Part shown: positions 1 to 8,766 of the stretch, piece by piece
How the letters are laid out: each line of letters starts with the position of its first letter
Numbering within the stretch: the first letter of the stretch is position 1
The notes under the pieces: model-generated
The model's input: only the letters and a program-made list of their open reading frames with translations
The model's database searches: none
Told to the model about the DNA's origin: nothing
Position numbers and translations under genes: made by a program
Assembly (NCBI RefSeq): GCF_000003815.2
Contig: NC_049980.1
Span: forward strand, 825,326-853,903
Direction of reading: 5' to 3'
DNA: 28,578 nucleotides
Source of the DNA: Branchiostoma floridae
Taxonomy: Eukaryota > Chordata > Leptocardii > Amphioxiformes > Branchiostomatidae

Positions 1-538
1 TTATGACGTAATAGGACGTTATTATGACGTCACAACTTTTGGGCTAAAACCGTCTAAATGGTGAATTTCTCTTATACTTAAAGGTAATAAACATGAATTA
101 AGCTATTAAGGTTATCTTATTGATATTCACAGTCAAAGTTTGCGCGGGCACTTTTAGTCCCCCTCCCCGTCTGGATAGGTTTAAAGCTAAATGTTAAAGA
201 ATGATTGAATAGGCAACAATACACAAAGTGTAAAATTCGTTTTTAGCTGCGAAATTCGTTCAGTGATTGTCAAACTTTAGGTCGCTATAGAAAGAGCCGT
301 TTCCCATGGACCTATCATTAAGGCAATCCACATGCGGTTTAGTGTAGAACGTGAAAAAACGGGTTTTTTTGTTAGAAAACATAAAGTCGTTCCCAGTGGC
401 AACTCCCAGGTTTATAGTAAAGAGTTAAAGTATGGCTTTGTTTGGTTTGAAAATTCCCGCTATCCAAGTTGTAGCACAAAGTGACAATATTGACCTATGT
501 TGAGTACTGTCTTGTGTAGTTGTCGCATGGTTCACATA
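1..538. other. Non-coding stretch with paired CRE-like sites
   Basis: No credible coding frame. The first 32 bases hold TGACGTAA (4-11) and TGACGTCA (25-32), offset by 21 bp, within a short direct repeat of ttatgacgt. The rest is unique-looking AT-rich DNA with no feature I can support. Confidence 0.4.
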
Positions 539-738
539 CTATAAACGCAGAAACTTTCGCGGTCGTTTAATGTTCGCGGTTTTTGCGGTGGCCGTTTCAC
601 CGCGAACTTAAAACCATCGCGAACATTTTCCATGGCGGTAAGACACTACAGTGCATGGTGCTACCGCTGACTTAAAACGAAAAGTAATTTTCCCGAAACC
701 GCGAAATTAAATCCCCGCGAACTTAAATGCATTTACAG
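539..738 (-). mobile_element. TA-flanked MITE, CGCGAA-rich family, copy 1
   Basis: A 200-bp element bounded by TA on both sides (537-538 and 739-740). Its ends are inverted repeats of the type CTGTAAATGCA; the left end has decayed to ctataaacgca. The interior is dense in TTCGCGG / CCGCGAA blocks and contains catggcggtaag and actacagtgcatgg. It is the reverse-orientation counterpart of the copy at 10080-10269, matching along its full length. There is no coding capacity. TA target sites fit a Tc1/mariner-type MITE. I recognise this family from amphioxus, but this was not searched. Confidence 0.8.
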
Positions 739-740
739 TA

Positions 741-1836
741 CTTCGTGCGATCTGAAAGCAGAGTGTACAATGTCCTGTTGCAGGAAATAGCGAAATGAGC
801 CGAAATTTGCCAAAATAGACAGATAACACACCAGAGGAGTTGGCCGCTGCAAAACTAAAAGTTTTCTATGTCCCAAACAGTAGTTTTGGGCCAGTCAACT
901 CCTCTAAATATAATATTGGTGTCTTATCCGTCTATTTGGTCAATTTCTTATTTTCTATCATTTATTTTCTATTTTCAGTGCCATGCGGAGCCTGGTGGAG
1001 GCTTAGGGCATTGTGTGCATAGAGTTGTCCCCAATGGACAGTGGGCAAACTCAAAGGTTTACTGTAAACGGTAAAAGTACTGTTCTGTTTGGTTTCAAAA
1101 CCCTGACTTCTCTAATGCGTCAACAGCGCCCGACTATAACCAGTAAAGGCCCCAGGCGTGTCTGTACAGTGTACAGTTTGTACCTGAGGGAACCAGGAAG
1201 CTAAGGGCATGCTCCCATTGTTTGAAAATGTCATTCAAATGTCACGTTCCCCAAATAATGGACTTCCGAAGGATCACAGGAGGTAACTTGTTTGTTATTC
1301 TTTTCCAGTCCCCTGTCAAAGGGGCTAAAACTGGACACTACTTGTGCGGTGAATTCAACATTCCAGAGTGGATGTAATGTTGAAGGGCTACAGTTATATG
1401 TACACCGGACTACTATTCAAAATATCCGAGGTAGATTCCTAGCTGAAGTTAGGTACTCATTTTCGCCTTAGTAAAGTGAGGAGTAGAACTTTACGCAAGG
1501 GCAAAACGTCAATAATATATTAGGAGATGCGATCCCAGGACCAACATAACCTCCATTACCAACGTTAAAGAACCCACCATACTTATCGAAAAGACTTCAG
1601 TTTGTACTCAGACTCCGGCCTTGCAGAGTAAGGAGGTTATCTGAATTTTTTGGCCAATTTGTACTATTTTCCAGTGGCCCGTGGAGCCTGGTAGAGGCTG
1701 TTTATCTGCTGAGAGCCTGAGACGAAAGTTCATCGCCAAAGTAGATTAACCAGAATTTAGCACCTTGCACTCCCGTGTATTGAAACATAGGATTACCGCG
1801 AATACGCCACACGGTCAGTTCTCAGACTTCACGTCT
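741..1836. other. Non-coding repeat-derived stretch
   Basis: No convincing gene. A pyrimidine tract ending in CAG is followed by a gcggagcctggtggaggct-like motif at about 965-1000. A diverged version (ttttccag, then tggagcctggtagaggct) occurs at about 1667-1700, so the splice-acceptor look belongs to a repeated module. A copy of the 'acgttaaagaacccaccat' module lies at 1561-1597. Short ORFs at 840-1204 have no recognisable domain. Confidence 0.4.
1561..1597 (+). repeat. Dispersed 'aagaacccaccac' module, copy 1
   Basis: Reads aacgttaaagaacccacca and continues acttatcgaaaagac. The same module is seen at 9597-9636 and 11268-11305. In the 11.2-kb copy it follows a longer upstream part (ggccatccctcggacagg...) that is also found at 21473-21510. 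It appears to be part of a larger interspersed repeat, probably transposon-derived. No protein is encoded here. Confidence 0.65.
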
Positions 1837-1891
1837 TCTCGCGAGAGTTAAACGTCAAGTGCGAGCTCATAAAACCGTGCAGATCACGGAT
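1837..1891 (+). promoter_or_regulatory. TCTCGCGAGA promoter-type palindrome with downstream donor
   Basis: A perfect TCTCGCGAGA palindrome lies at 1837-1846. In vertebrates this sequence is the BANP-bound (formerly Kaiso-assigned) element of CpG-rich core promoters. At 1892 there is a consensus splice donor GTAAGT (cacggat|gtaagtac), 46 bp beyond the palindrome. That would fit a short non-coding first exon ending at 1891, but no downstream exon is identifiable here. The motif is seen; the promoter role is inferred. Confidence 0.4.
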
Positions 1892-2140
1892 GTAAGTACA
1901 AGGTCGTTGTCTTTGCGGATGAACAGTGTAAACAACACTGTACCGAGAATATTTGCAGAACAAACTCACTCAGCAGAATTTAGGAGATAAAGTAAGTAAA
2001 TCGGGGGGATATCGATTTTATGACGACTTTTTGTCACTAGATGTTTCTTATTCGCGAAGAAGACCGGTGAAGCTCAATAGATAAGCTATTTCGCATATTT
2101 CACTACGCATATGAGAGCAATAGGAATACTGGGTAATATG

Positions 2141-2156
2141 TCAAGGTCAAAGGTCC
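2141..2156 (+). promoter_or_regulatory. DR1 nuclear-receptor element
   Basis: Reads TCAAGGTCAAAGGTCC. AGGTCA (2144-2149), one A, then AGGTCC (2151-2156) is a DR1 with one mismatch from the RXR/HNF4-type consensus. The first half-site also has the TCA extension used by ERR/FTZ-F1 monomers. Sequence match only; occupancy is unknown. Confidence 0.35.
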
Positions 2157-2220
2157 TTGGCTGTAAACATTAGGCAGGCGCCATTTTGTTCAAGACATTG
2201 AAATCGAAAAAAAAAACAAC

Positions 2221-2263
2221 AATATATTACAATCCCATACTGTAGTATGGATTGCAATATAAT
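2221..2263. repeat. AT-rich inverted repeat (hairpin)
   Basis: Left arm 2221-2240 and right arm 2245-2263 are complementary apart from one unpaired base and a few mismatches, around a 4-base loop (tgta). The core ccatac-tgta-gtatgg is perfect. It could be a miniature element relic or a cruciform-prone site. It matches no microRNA that I recognise. Confidence 0.6.
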
Positions 2264-2806
2264 AGTAGTCGAGAGTATACCTCGAGACGAGACTGGTAAC
2301 GTCTAAGAGGCCTTCAACCTTGACATATTACCAAGAATTCCTGTCGCCACACATGCGTAGTAAAATCTGTGAAATGTCTTATACAGGTGACCGAACACAA
2401 CCAAAGTGGCATATCTGCTTGTTTGAACCTTATTATTAAGAAGCTCAAATCGGCCTGCAGGTCGCTTTTCATTGAGGAGGTTCATTCTTGGAGTTTCATA
2501 TATCTCGTTAGTGAAGGGGAATGCGAATCCACTAAAGGTCACCCGGGTTTATCGACCCCGACGTGACCTCACACTACTGGTGGCGAGAACGCTAATTGAC
2601 CCTGGCACATTGAGGCTGATCTACCTATGATTTCCACTGATAACAACCCACCATGACCCGATATCCCGGGGAGGGACTGAAAACGGCCCAGGGCAGGATG
2701 AAATCAGTTGTGGAGTGGGGTTTCCTCTGGTTTGGATTTGTGTGAATAGATTGATTCAATAAACCCGCCTAGTTCAATTTGTCAAAACGTAGAAATGAAA
2801 AGAACC

Positions 2807-3045
2807 GTCACTTCTTTTGAGCACAAAATACACAAATATTATGACCATAGCATGTCCAAAACACGAGATAACAAAGTCGGAACTTTCATCGCAGTACATA
2901 GGGCAGTCGCTAAGCTTTAAAACCTAATCATTTCTTGTTTTTGCCACTCCTTACCAACAGTAACTACCTACCTAATTACACCTTACTAACGCAAAAAAAT
3001 ATTAAATTACTCATTCAGGCGTTCTTTGGTTATATTGCACACACA

Positions 3046-3099
<54 letters not shown>

Positions 3100-3130
3100 C
3101 ACACACTAACACTAACACACCTAGTCACTG
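2807..3130 (+). repeat. CA-microsatellite-bearing interspersed repeat, unit 1
   Basis: This unit reads cacttcttttgagcacaaaa, then catgtccaaaacacgagata, then gcagtacatagggcag, a unique-like segment, and gttctttggttatattg, ending in a CA microsatellite. The adjacent unit at 3131-3466 repeats the same order, so the two form a tandem duplication with period about 340 bp. A more diverged third copy is at 5342-5652. The 102-codon ORF here (TH-rich) is a microsatellite artefact. Confidence 0.8.
3038..3120. repeat. (CA)n microsatellite
   Basis: A CA dinucleotide array with interruptions (caaac) and a degenerate taacac end. It sits at the same internal position as in the neighbouring repeat unit. Confidence 0.95.
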
Positions 3131-3386
3131 GGGAGGGGAGCAAACATATATCACTTCTTTCGAGCACAAAATCTATCTACCACCCAAATATCATGACAAT
3201 AGCATATCCAAAACACGAGATAACAAAACCGGAGGTGCCGTAGCAGTACATAGGGCAGACGCTGGAAGCCAAATCTAGTCATTTCCAGTTTTTGCCACTC
3301 CTTACTAACACTACTACCTACCTAATTACACCTTACTAACGCAAAAAAGTATTAAATTACTCATTCAGGCGTTCTTTGGTTATATT

Positions 3387-3456
<70 letters not shown>

Positions 3457-3466
3457 ACAAACATAG
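3131..3466 (+). repeat. CA-microsatellite-bearing interspersed repeat, unit 2
   Basis: Begins with a ggggaggggagcaaacatat-like start that is also found at 5342 (gggggccaaaacatacat). It follows the same block order as unit 1, including the identical stretch attaaattactcattcaggc, and ends in a second CA array at 3388-3463. The shared order in all three copies shows that the microsatellite is an integral part of the element. Confidence 0.8.
3388..3463. repeat. (CA)n microsatellite
   Basis: A nearly pure CA array of about 60 bp with caaac interruptions at the 3' side. ORFs on both strands (TH-rich and VC-rich) are simple-repeat translations. Confidence 0.95.
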
Positions 3467-4120
3467 ACGTGCAAATACTTCTCGGACATACAGCCTCTCT
3501 TTCATTGGTCGAAGAGATAACTGCCTTCTTATCATTGGTTGAACTGCTAATTGTGATGGACAGACAGGATAGCGGTCTACTGTTTGACCTTGACAGTAGT
3601 CACCCGGTTCAGAGACGGGACCAGACAAGATGTGAAGGTCGGACCGATGGTTGCCCCTATGCCAAATGACACAGTTCTCTATAGCCCCTGAAGGCAGATA
3701 ACCTCTTCGCCATGGACAACCTTATAACCTTGACAATGAGGACCAGATCGTGGGCTTCTGCCAAACTCTGCATGTTTGTCATCTCTTCTTAAGCCACATT
3801 GACTATATGAATGACATCCGAGCACGCATCAATTTTCGTCCTCTATAACGATGTTTGCGAACTTACTGAAGATCGTACTAAAGGTATATTTCCATCCCTC
3901 AGAGGGAAGAATTGCAAAGTCAAATATGTATTGTTTGCAAACAGCGACACCTATCGCTGTAGTGCAATGTGAACCAGTCAGAATTGCTCTGAGGAAGGTG
4001 ACAGACGGTCATGGAAACATTTGTTGAATAAAACGCTTGGTTGTGCAACTTGTGTACAAAGCATGTTGTAATTCAGTGTTTTTTACCAACCTTATGAAAC
4101 TATTCACGGAATCCTACAGT
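3467..4120. other. Non-coding stretch
   Basis: No supported gene. Near 3990-4035 the sequence ctgaggaaggtgacagacgg, then ggaaacatttgttgaataaaacg, resembles 3' regions of retroelements that I associate with Penelope-like or LINE families (a 'gaggaag...gaaac' signature followed by AATAAA). This is recognition without a search. Confidence 0.3.
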
Positions 4121-4413
4121 GATTTAGACCTGAGCCGGAAGAACTTCGAACAACGTTGTCATTTTCTTTACGGTGCCAAAAGGGCAGTAAACATATTGAA
4201 AACATTGAAAAAAGAAGAAAAAAACAAAGCCATCTAAATCTTACTGTATCACCGTGATTAAGACCTGAGCCGGAAGAACTTCGAACAACGTTGGCAGTTC
4301 CAGTATCACTACTGTGTTACGGTGCCAAAGCGCAGTATGGCGCTCTACCATATTGCATATTGAAAACATTGAAAAAAAAAGGAAAAAACAAAGCCATCTA
4401 AATCTTACTGTAT
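4121..4413 (+). repeat. Two-unit tandem duplication (about 135 bp unit)
   Basis: Unit 1 (4121-4255) and unit 2 (4256-4413) share tagacctgagccggaagaac, then ttcgaacaacgttg, tacggtgccaaa, an A-rich tract, and caaagccatctaaatcttac. Unit 2 carries about 25 bp of extra sequence in the middle (ccagtatcactactgtg and gcgctctaccatattg). The 66-codon ORF crossing unit 1 is not credible as a gene. Confidence 0.85.
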
Positions 4414-5341
4414 TACATTGGAATCTACTATATGGGTATATAGAACTATAGTGATACAGGAATCCTCAATTTCTCTTTCGGAAATGACGTAAAATGGGGG
4501 TTCCATGTTCAAGGTTGTGGGGGGGGGGGGGTTAGCAACCCCTCCCTGTAAAAATGTACTCCGCCACAAAAACAGCATGGAAACTTGGTGACCCATGTCC
4601 CACTTGGCACTACAAGAAGGTGAACAACAACAATAACATGTTTGGACGATACCAATCAATCAACCTCGGACAACAGACCTAACCTAACTTTTTGTCAGGC
4701 ATATTGTGTTCAGCCATAGGTTGAGATCACCGCTGAAGCGTAGCTAAGTAGAATACTGAAGAAGCGAGACTAGTGGGTAGTCGATCAAATGCTGTAAAGT
4801 AGTATGCATTTTTTTCCCTTCCAAACATTATTATCTATTGGAACATAACAGCTGGTATGCAGCGCTAGTCTTTACGGTTGTGGAACGTTGCTATGCGTTG
4901 CGATGGCCCCATAGAAAGTCCGCGGAGTATGAAGCCAGTCTGGGAGACTTGTTCGCTGATAGGACTATTTCATTTGCCCCATCCAGCAGCCACGCTGGGT
5001 CAATACATGCAAGTAGTAGTACCCGTCGCTGTGAGACTTAGTGCCCCAGTAGACGAGAGGGTGGAGAAGGAATTGCACACCCCTCATTCACCATAAAAAA
5101 GTCATGTGCAGGTCAGGCAAACAGGTTGCCAAACCCACCGGCAAAATGCCTGTCTGCCTGCTCATCTGTCGAACCGACAGGAGAATAAAAGAAAAGTAGC
5201 TGTAGCCTAGATATCAGACTGTTTCAAGGGCTTTGCTAAAGTTCGGCTCTAAGGCCAACGTGGGCCAAAGGTTTATTCTACACCCCCCTTCCCCCTACCG
5301 GTGGACATGAAGAAAATAGTACGAACCAGAGCAAGCTGCTA
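4414..5341. other. Non-coding stretch
   Basis: Contains a G13 run (4519-4531) and overlapping short ORFs at 4838-5096 with no recognisable domain. A segment rich in cctgtctgcctgctcatctg lies at about 5145-5170. I see nothing I can name. Confidence 0.35.
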
Positions 5342-5652
5342 GGGGGCCAAAACATACATCACTGCTTCCTTACATTACACGCTTTTAAGAAATCAAGACC
5401 ATAGCATGTCCAAGTCAAAAGATACAAAAAAAGTTCTGCTGCAGTACCAACGTCACATACCAGGGGGCCAGAAATCGTCCCTGAGCTTCGTCTTTCCTAC
5501 CCCTACCCACATACCAACTAGCATCGTAGTCCATCATGAGATTCTCAAGTTATGATGACCACAAATATCTGGAAACATAGACACACACACACACACACAC
5601 AAACAGACACACAGACACTTCAAAAACTATACCTCCGTTTTTCATGGAGGTA
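5342..5652 (+). repeat. CA-microsatellite-bearing repeat, copy 3, with terminal palindrome
   Basis: Diverged relative of the units at 2807-3466: ggggccaaaacatacatcac, then accatagcatgtccaa, ctgctgcagtacca, a CA array at 5581-5618, then a 3' palindrome in which tacctcc (5630-5636) pairs with ggaggta (5646-5652). A 5' module, an internal microsatellite and a 3' hairpin is the layout reported for pearl/DINE-type Helentron-derived elements. That classification is an inference. Confidence 0.6.
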
Positions 5653-5685
5653 AATATAAAGTCCGACAAAACGCCTTATCCACAG

Positions 5686-5891
5686 CCGAACCTCTGCTTG
5701 GAGAGTAAGCCAACAACTCCTATCCCCCTGAGTTAGACCCCGCACGATAGATATAATTGAGTTCGGCTATACTTCAATAGTCTAGACCCGAACCTCTGCT
5801 TGGAGCCCCACACGATAGATGTAATTGAGTTCGGCCATGCTTCAATAGGCTAGTTTGTTATAAGACCTAACCCTCTGCTGGGAGAGTAAGC

Positions 5892-5922
<31 letters not shown>

Positions 5923-6112
5923 ACACCTACCCCCCGTTAGACCCCGCACGATAGATGTTATTGAGTTCGGCCATGCTTCAATAGGCTAGTCTGAATTAGA
6001 CCTAAACCTCTGCTTGGACAGTGAGCCCCCGACCCATACCCCCCCTGAGTAAGACCCCGCACGATAGATGTAATTGAGTTCGGCTATGCATCAATAGGCT
6101 GGTACGAATTAG
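5686..6112 (-). repeat. Four-unit tandem array with the CTCCAAGCAGAGGTT module
   Basis: Units begin near 5686, 5788, 5866 and 6001. On the plus strand each carries (c)ctctgcttggagagtaag, ccgcacgatagatgtaattg, then agttcggccatgcttcaata. Unit 2 lacks the middle segment. Unit 3 carries a C18 run plus a CA tract. Read on the minus strand, the units start with CTCCAAGCAGAGGTT, a core also used in the inverted-repeat elements at 9240-9379 and 21294-21438. Strand is assigned from that core. No coding capacity. Confidence 0.8.
5891..5930. repeat. C18 homopolymer followed by (CA)n
   Basis: Eighteen consecutive C at 5891-5908 continue into CA repeats inside unit 3 of the tandem array. The homopolymer length may be affected by sequencing. 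Confidence 0.9.
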
Positions 6113-6599
6113 CGCAGTCTGTTCGGCGAAGGCTTCAGGCATGGTTGGTCGTTGTCCCCGCGACCCCAACCTCAAGAGGTAACCTTTCTCCAGCACGGAA
6201 TGCGTGCTGCCACACCTACTTCCACAAAACCTAGCTCGCTCTCTCCCCGCAAAACCTTTCCCCTAAAAGTAAAAGATGCGGCTGGAATCCCAGCGCGGAC
6301 TGAAGGGTGATTGGTGAAGTGATTAATGATTTTGTCTGTTGTCTCTGTCAACAGTTCAGCATTAATATTTGGCCTAGGGAAACCGGAGTAGCCGATACGG
6401 CCTCCGACGAAAGGTAAAAGCGGGAGGATTAGCACCCAGCCCCGCCGAGGATTTGTGCCATCCCGTCAACACCTGATTTAGTTGTTAGAAACTACATCCG
6501 CCACTCATAGCTCCAGATGACGGTCTTCAAATGACCCACTTTGCAAGTTTGTACCAATCTCTTCAACATCGCACACTTAATCGCACCGCAGGCAGTTTT
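6113..6599. other. Non-coding stretch after the tandem array
   Basis: Moderate GC, with overlapping minus-strand frames at 6002-6435 that lack any recognisable domain and partly overlap the tandem array. No gene is supported. Confidence 0.35.
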
Positions 6600-7330
6600 C
6601 AAGTCGTATTTTCCTCGGTATGGAGCACACTGAGTCGAGCTTTGTTTGCCAATGCCCCAGGCATTAGTCCTTAGCGCTTTTTCATCACATTCCCGCCGCT
6701 ATAAATTCGTGGGATTTTTCCTTGCGAAAGTTGTGAGAGAGAGAGTTGTTTCTTACCTGCATGATGGACCGTGATGTCCCTTAGCGTTGCATCCTCCTCG
6801 CCTTACGGAATATCCCAGGTCTGTGTGGAAGGAATCCGCCACATTCCCAAAGAAGAAAACCGCCTCCAAGGAAATCCAACGCCGCGGGCAACAATTGTGA
6901 ACTTTCCTTGAACAAACTGTGGGTGCCAACTGACGACAGGACTAGTACTGTGCGTACACCGGATTTTTTTCTTCGCGTTTCCTCGGTAACGGCGAGAGTT
7001 GGGTCCGCCGCCGGTAGGACGAGCCAACTATGCGGGCAGGCTCCGTGGGCGCGCGGTATTTTGCCCGGCTGTGCCACTCGCGGTTCAGAAATAAATCTGG
7101 GCAGGGGGACATGTGTACATGTGGGCACAGTAGACGTGGTGGTGGCGGTAGTGGGAGAGTCACCAGAAGACCTTGGCCCCGGGCCAGCTCCTAAAATGGC
7201 TAGGCCCTCCCCATTGGGGCCCAACAGTTTGCACAGATCTGTGTGCGTGTGTGTGTCACAGGACTATCACACGGGGATAGGGGCACGCTGTCTACAGACC
7301 TTGGAGTGTAGAGAGTGAGTGAAAGTTGAT
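6600..7330. promoter_or_regulatory. CpG-rich patch with TATA-like site and minus-strand splice donor
   Basis: The segment is clearly richer in GC and CpG than its surroundings, most strongly at 6985-7090. A TATA-like ctataaatt lies near 6700 on the plus strand. On the minus strand, catcatgcag|gtaagaa gives a near-perfect donor with the exon ending at 6757 and GTAAGA at 6756-6751. The frames at 6781-7224 (minus) and 6908-7318 (plus) are overlapping and compositionally driven, and none reaches the donor in frame from an upstream ATG. The simplest reading is an unmethylated promoter or non-coding first-exon region, possibly of a minus-strand transcript. Confidence 0.35.
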
Positions 7331-7594
7331 GGGAGGAGCCGGGCCGACTTTCGCTTATCTGCGGTCTCGTAGCCCACACCTGAAATATATACACATATCC
7401 ATCCCGACCTGTTAGAGATATTGCTAACTGAGAACAGATGGTGTCTGATAGACATACAGGACTGGACTAGCGCCGGAAAAAAAAGTTGTGGGGAGGGGGG
7501 TTTCGTTCTGTGTATACATGTGTGTGTGAAACCGCTGAAACCCAAGCTTCTTTCTAACCTCGGATGCAATGGCGCAAATGCAATCTGCATCAAG

Positions 7595-7630
7595 CACGTG
7601 TCAACATGTAAACATGTAAACAAATAAAAC
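7595..7630 (+). promoter_or_regulatory. E-box plus tandem forkhead sites
   Basis: CACGTG at 7595-7600 is followed by GTAAACA at 7608-7614 and GTAAACA at 7616-7622, with an 8-bp offset, then aataaaac. GTAAACA is the FOX core. Motif match only; located about 270 bp from the CpG-rich patch. Confidence 0.3.
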
Positions 7631-8340
7631 ATTGGAGGGTTCGCTTTGATCGCGAGAAAGGAGGTCGACTACAGGAAACACACAGAGTAAATTTACTGGT
7701 ACCAGTTCTGTTTATTTGGTCCCCGTCTTTAAATACACGAACATCAGTCAATCCATTTCCCCCACTGTCAGAACTCGTTTCACCAAGCAAGCTGAGCCAA
7801 AAAAAGAGCCACCTTCGTACAACGTTTGTTATATACACAAATAAATAGAAATAAATACGCTATAATTAGTTAGGTGGAACGATTACAAAAATCCTTTGTT
7901 GTGGGTCTTGTGGAGGGTTGAAGTAATTGACTGTGAATAGGCTTTGTCAGAAGTAACTCTAGCCGAGACTGAAGTACGACCAAAACATTGTCTGTTTTTG
8001 ACACTCTAGAACTTTAAGAAATACCTAAGGCCTTGCGAATACAATCCTGTGTTTCCAACTTTTGCCCTGATAAATTGAGGTTGGCTGGTAGGGATTCTCC
8101 TGTTGTGTTTCTTAAACTCAGCCAGAGTGATACAACAAATGCATCTTTTATAGCAATGTAAAGCTGAAAGCATGAGGCACTGTCATTTTCAACACCATAT
8201 TGTAATTATACAGATATATCATATTGTAATTATCAACTGTACACAAATATATTGATTAACTGAAGAGAGAAGTAAAATGTTTCTTACACATTCCTATATC
8301 AACCTTTTCAAGTGTTCTCATTTACTAATAGGGTGTGAAA
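7631..8340. other. Non-coding AT-rich stretch
   Basis: Contains AATAAA-type hexamers near 7840-7856, and catattgtaattat occurs twice at about 8197-8235. A minus-strand frame at 7590-7838 has no recognisable domain. No gene is supported. Confidence 0.35.
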
Positions 8341-8341
8341 T

Positions 8342-8437
8342 ACAGGAAGTCTCGATCTATTTCCCGCAACTCTCGCGAGAACTAGGTCACTCCGTGAACA
8401 AGATGGACTGATAGCCATCGAAAATTTGGAGGTACGT
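8342..8437. promoter_or_regulatory. ETS + TCTCGCGAGA promoter-like cluster
   Basis: ACAGGAAGT (8342-8350, ETS type) is followed by a perfect TCTCGCGAGA at 8371-8380 and a YY1-like aagatgga at about 8400. A plus-strand donor candidate ggag|gtacgtg places GTACGT at 8432-8437. The only ATG between (aagatggactga) stops after two codons, so any plus-strand first exon would be non-coding. A minus-strand 134-codon frame (8308-8712) spans the site but shows no domain. Transcription direction is undecided. Confidence 0.4.
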
Positions 8438-8766
8438 GTGTTGACCTTTACAAAGTAGTCACTGCTTGATGAAAAAATAATAATAACTGTGTACATACGT
8501 GAATGAATTTCTTCAACAAGAATTTTATGTCCTTGCCCCGGCCAACCCAAAATATGCTCGGGTCTGGAGTTTTTTGCTAGCGTAAGTCGGGTACCCAAAA
8601 ACACAACACTTTTTTCCCTTGGCCTATACAAATGTGTAAACCCTATGCAGGTGTAGAACTGGCCTAGTTCTGACAGCATGGCGCTACAGACAGCCGGACT
8701 ATCGACGTACAAAAATAATATTTTCGCGGTTGGTTAAAGTTACTGACTACTATTTACACTGGCGAG

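Noticed and set aside
3023-3040. tctttggttat matches the first 11 bases of miR-9, and attgcac just after matches the miR-92 seed (also at 3373-3390).
   Set aside because: The similarity ends after the seed, no hairpin can be drawn, and the string is a fixed part of the CA-bearing repeat.
4519-4531. G13 run as a G-quadruplex site.
   Set aside because: A single uninterrupted homopolymer of uncertain length; no four-tract pattern around it.
6781-7224. 147-codon minus-strand frame in the CpG-rich patch, plus the 136-codon plus-strand frame.
   Set aside because: Overlapping frames on both strands in GC-rich DNA, Pro/Gly/Thr low-complexity products, and no domain. They look composition-driven.
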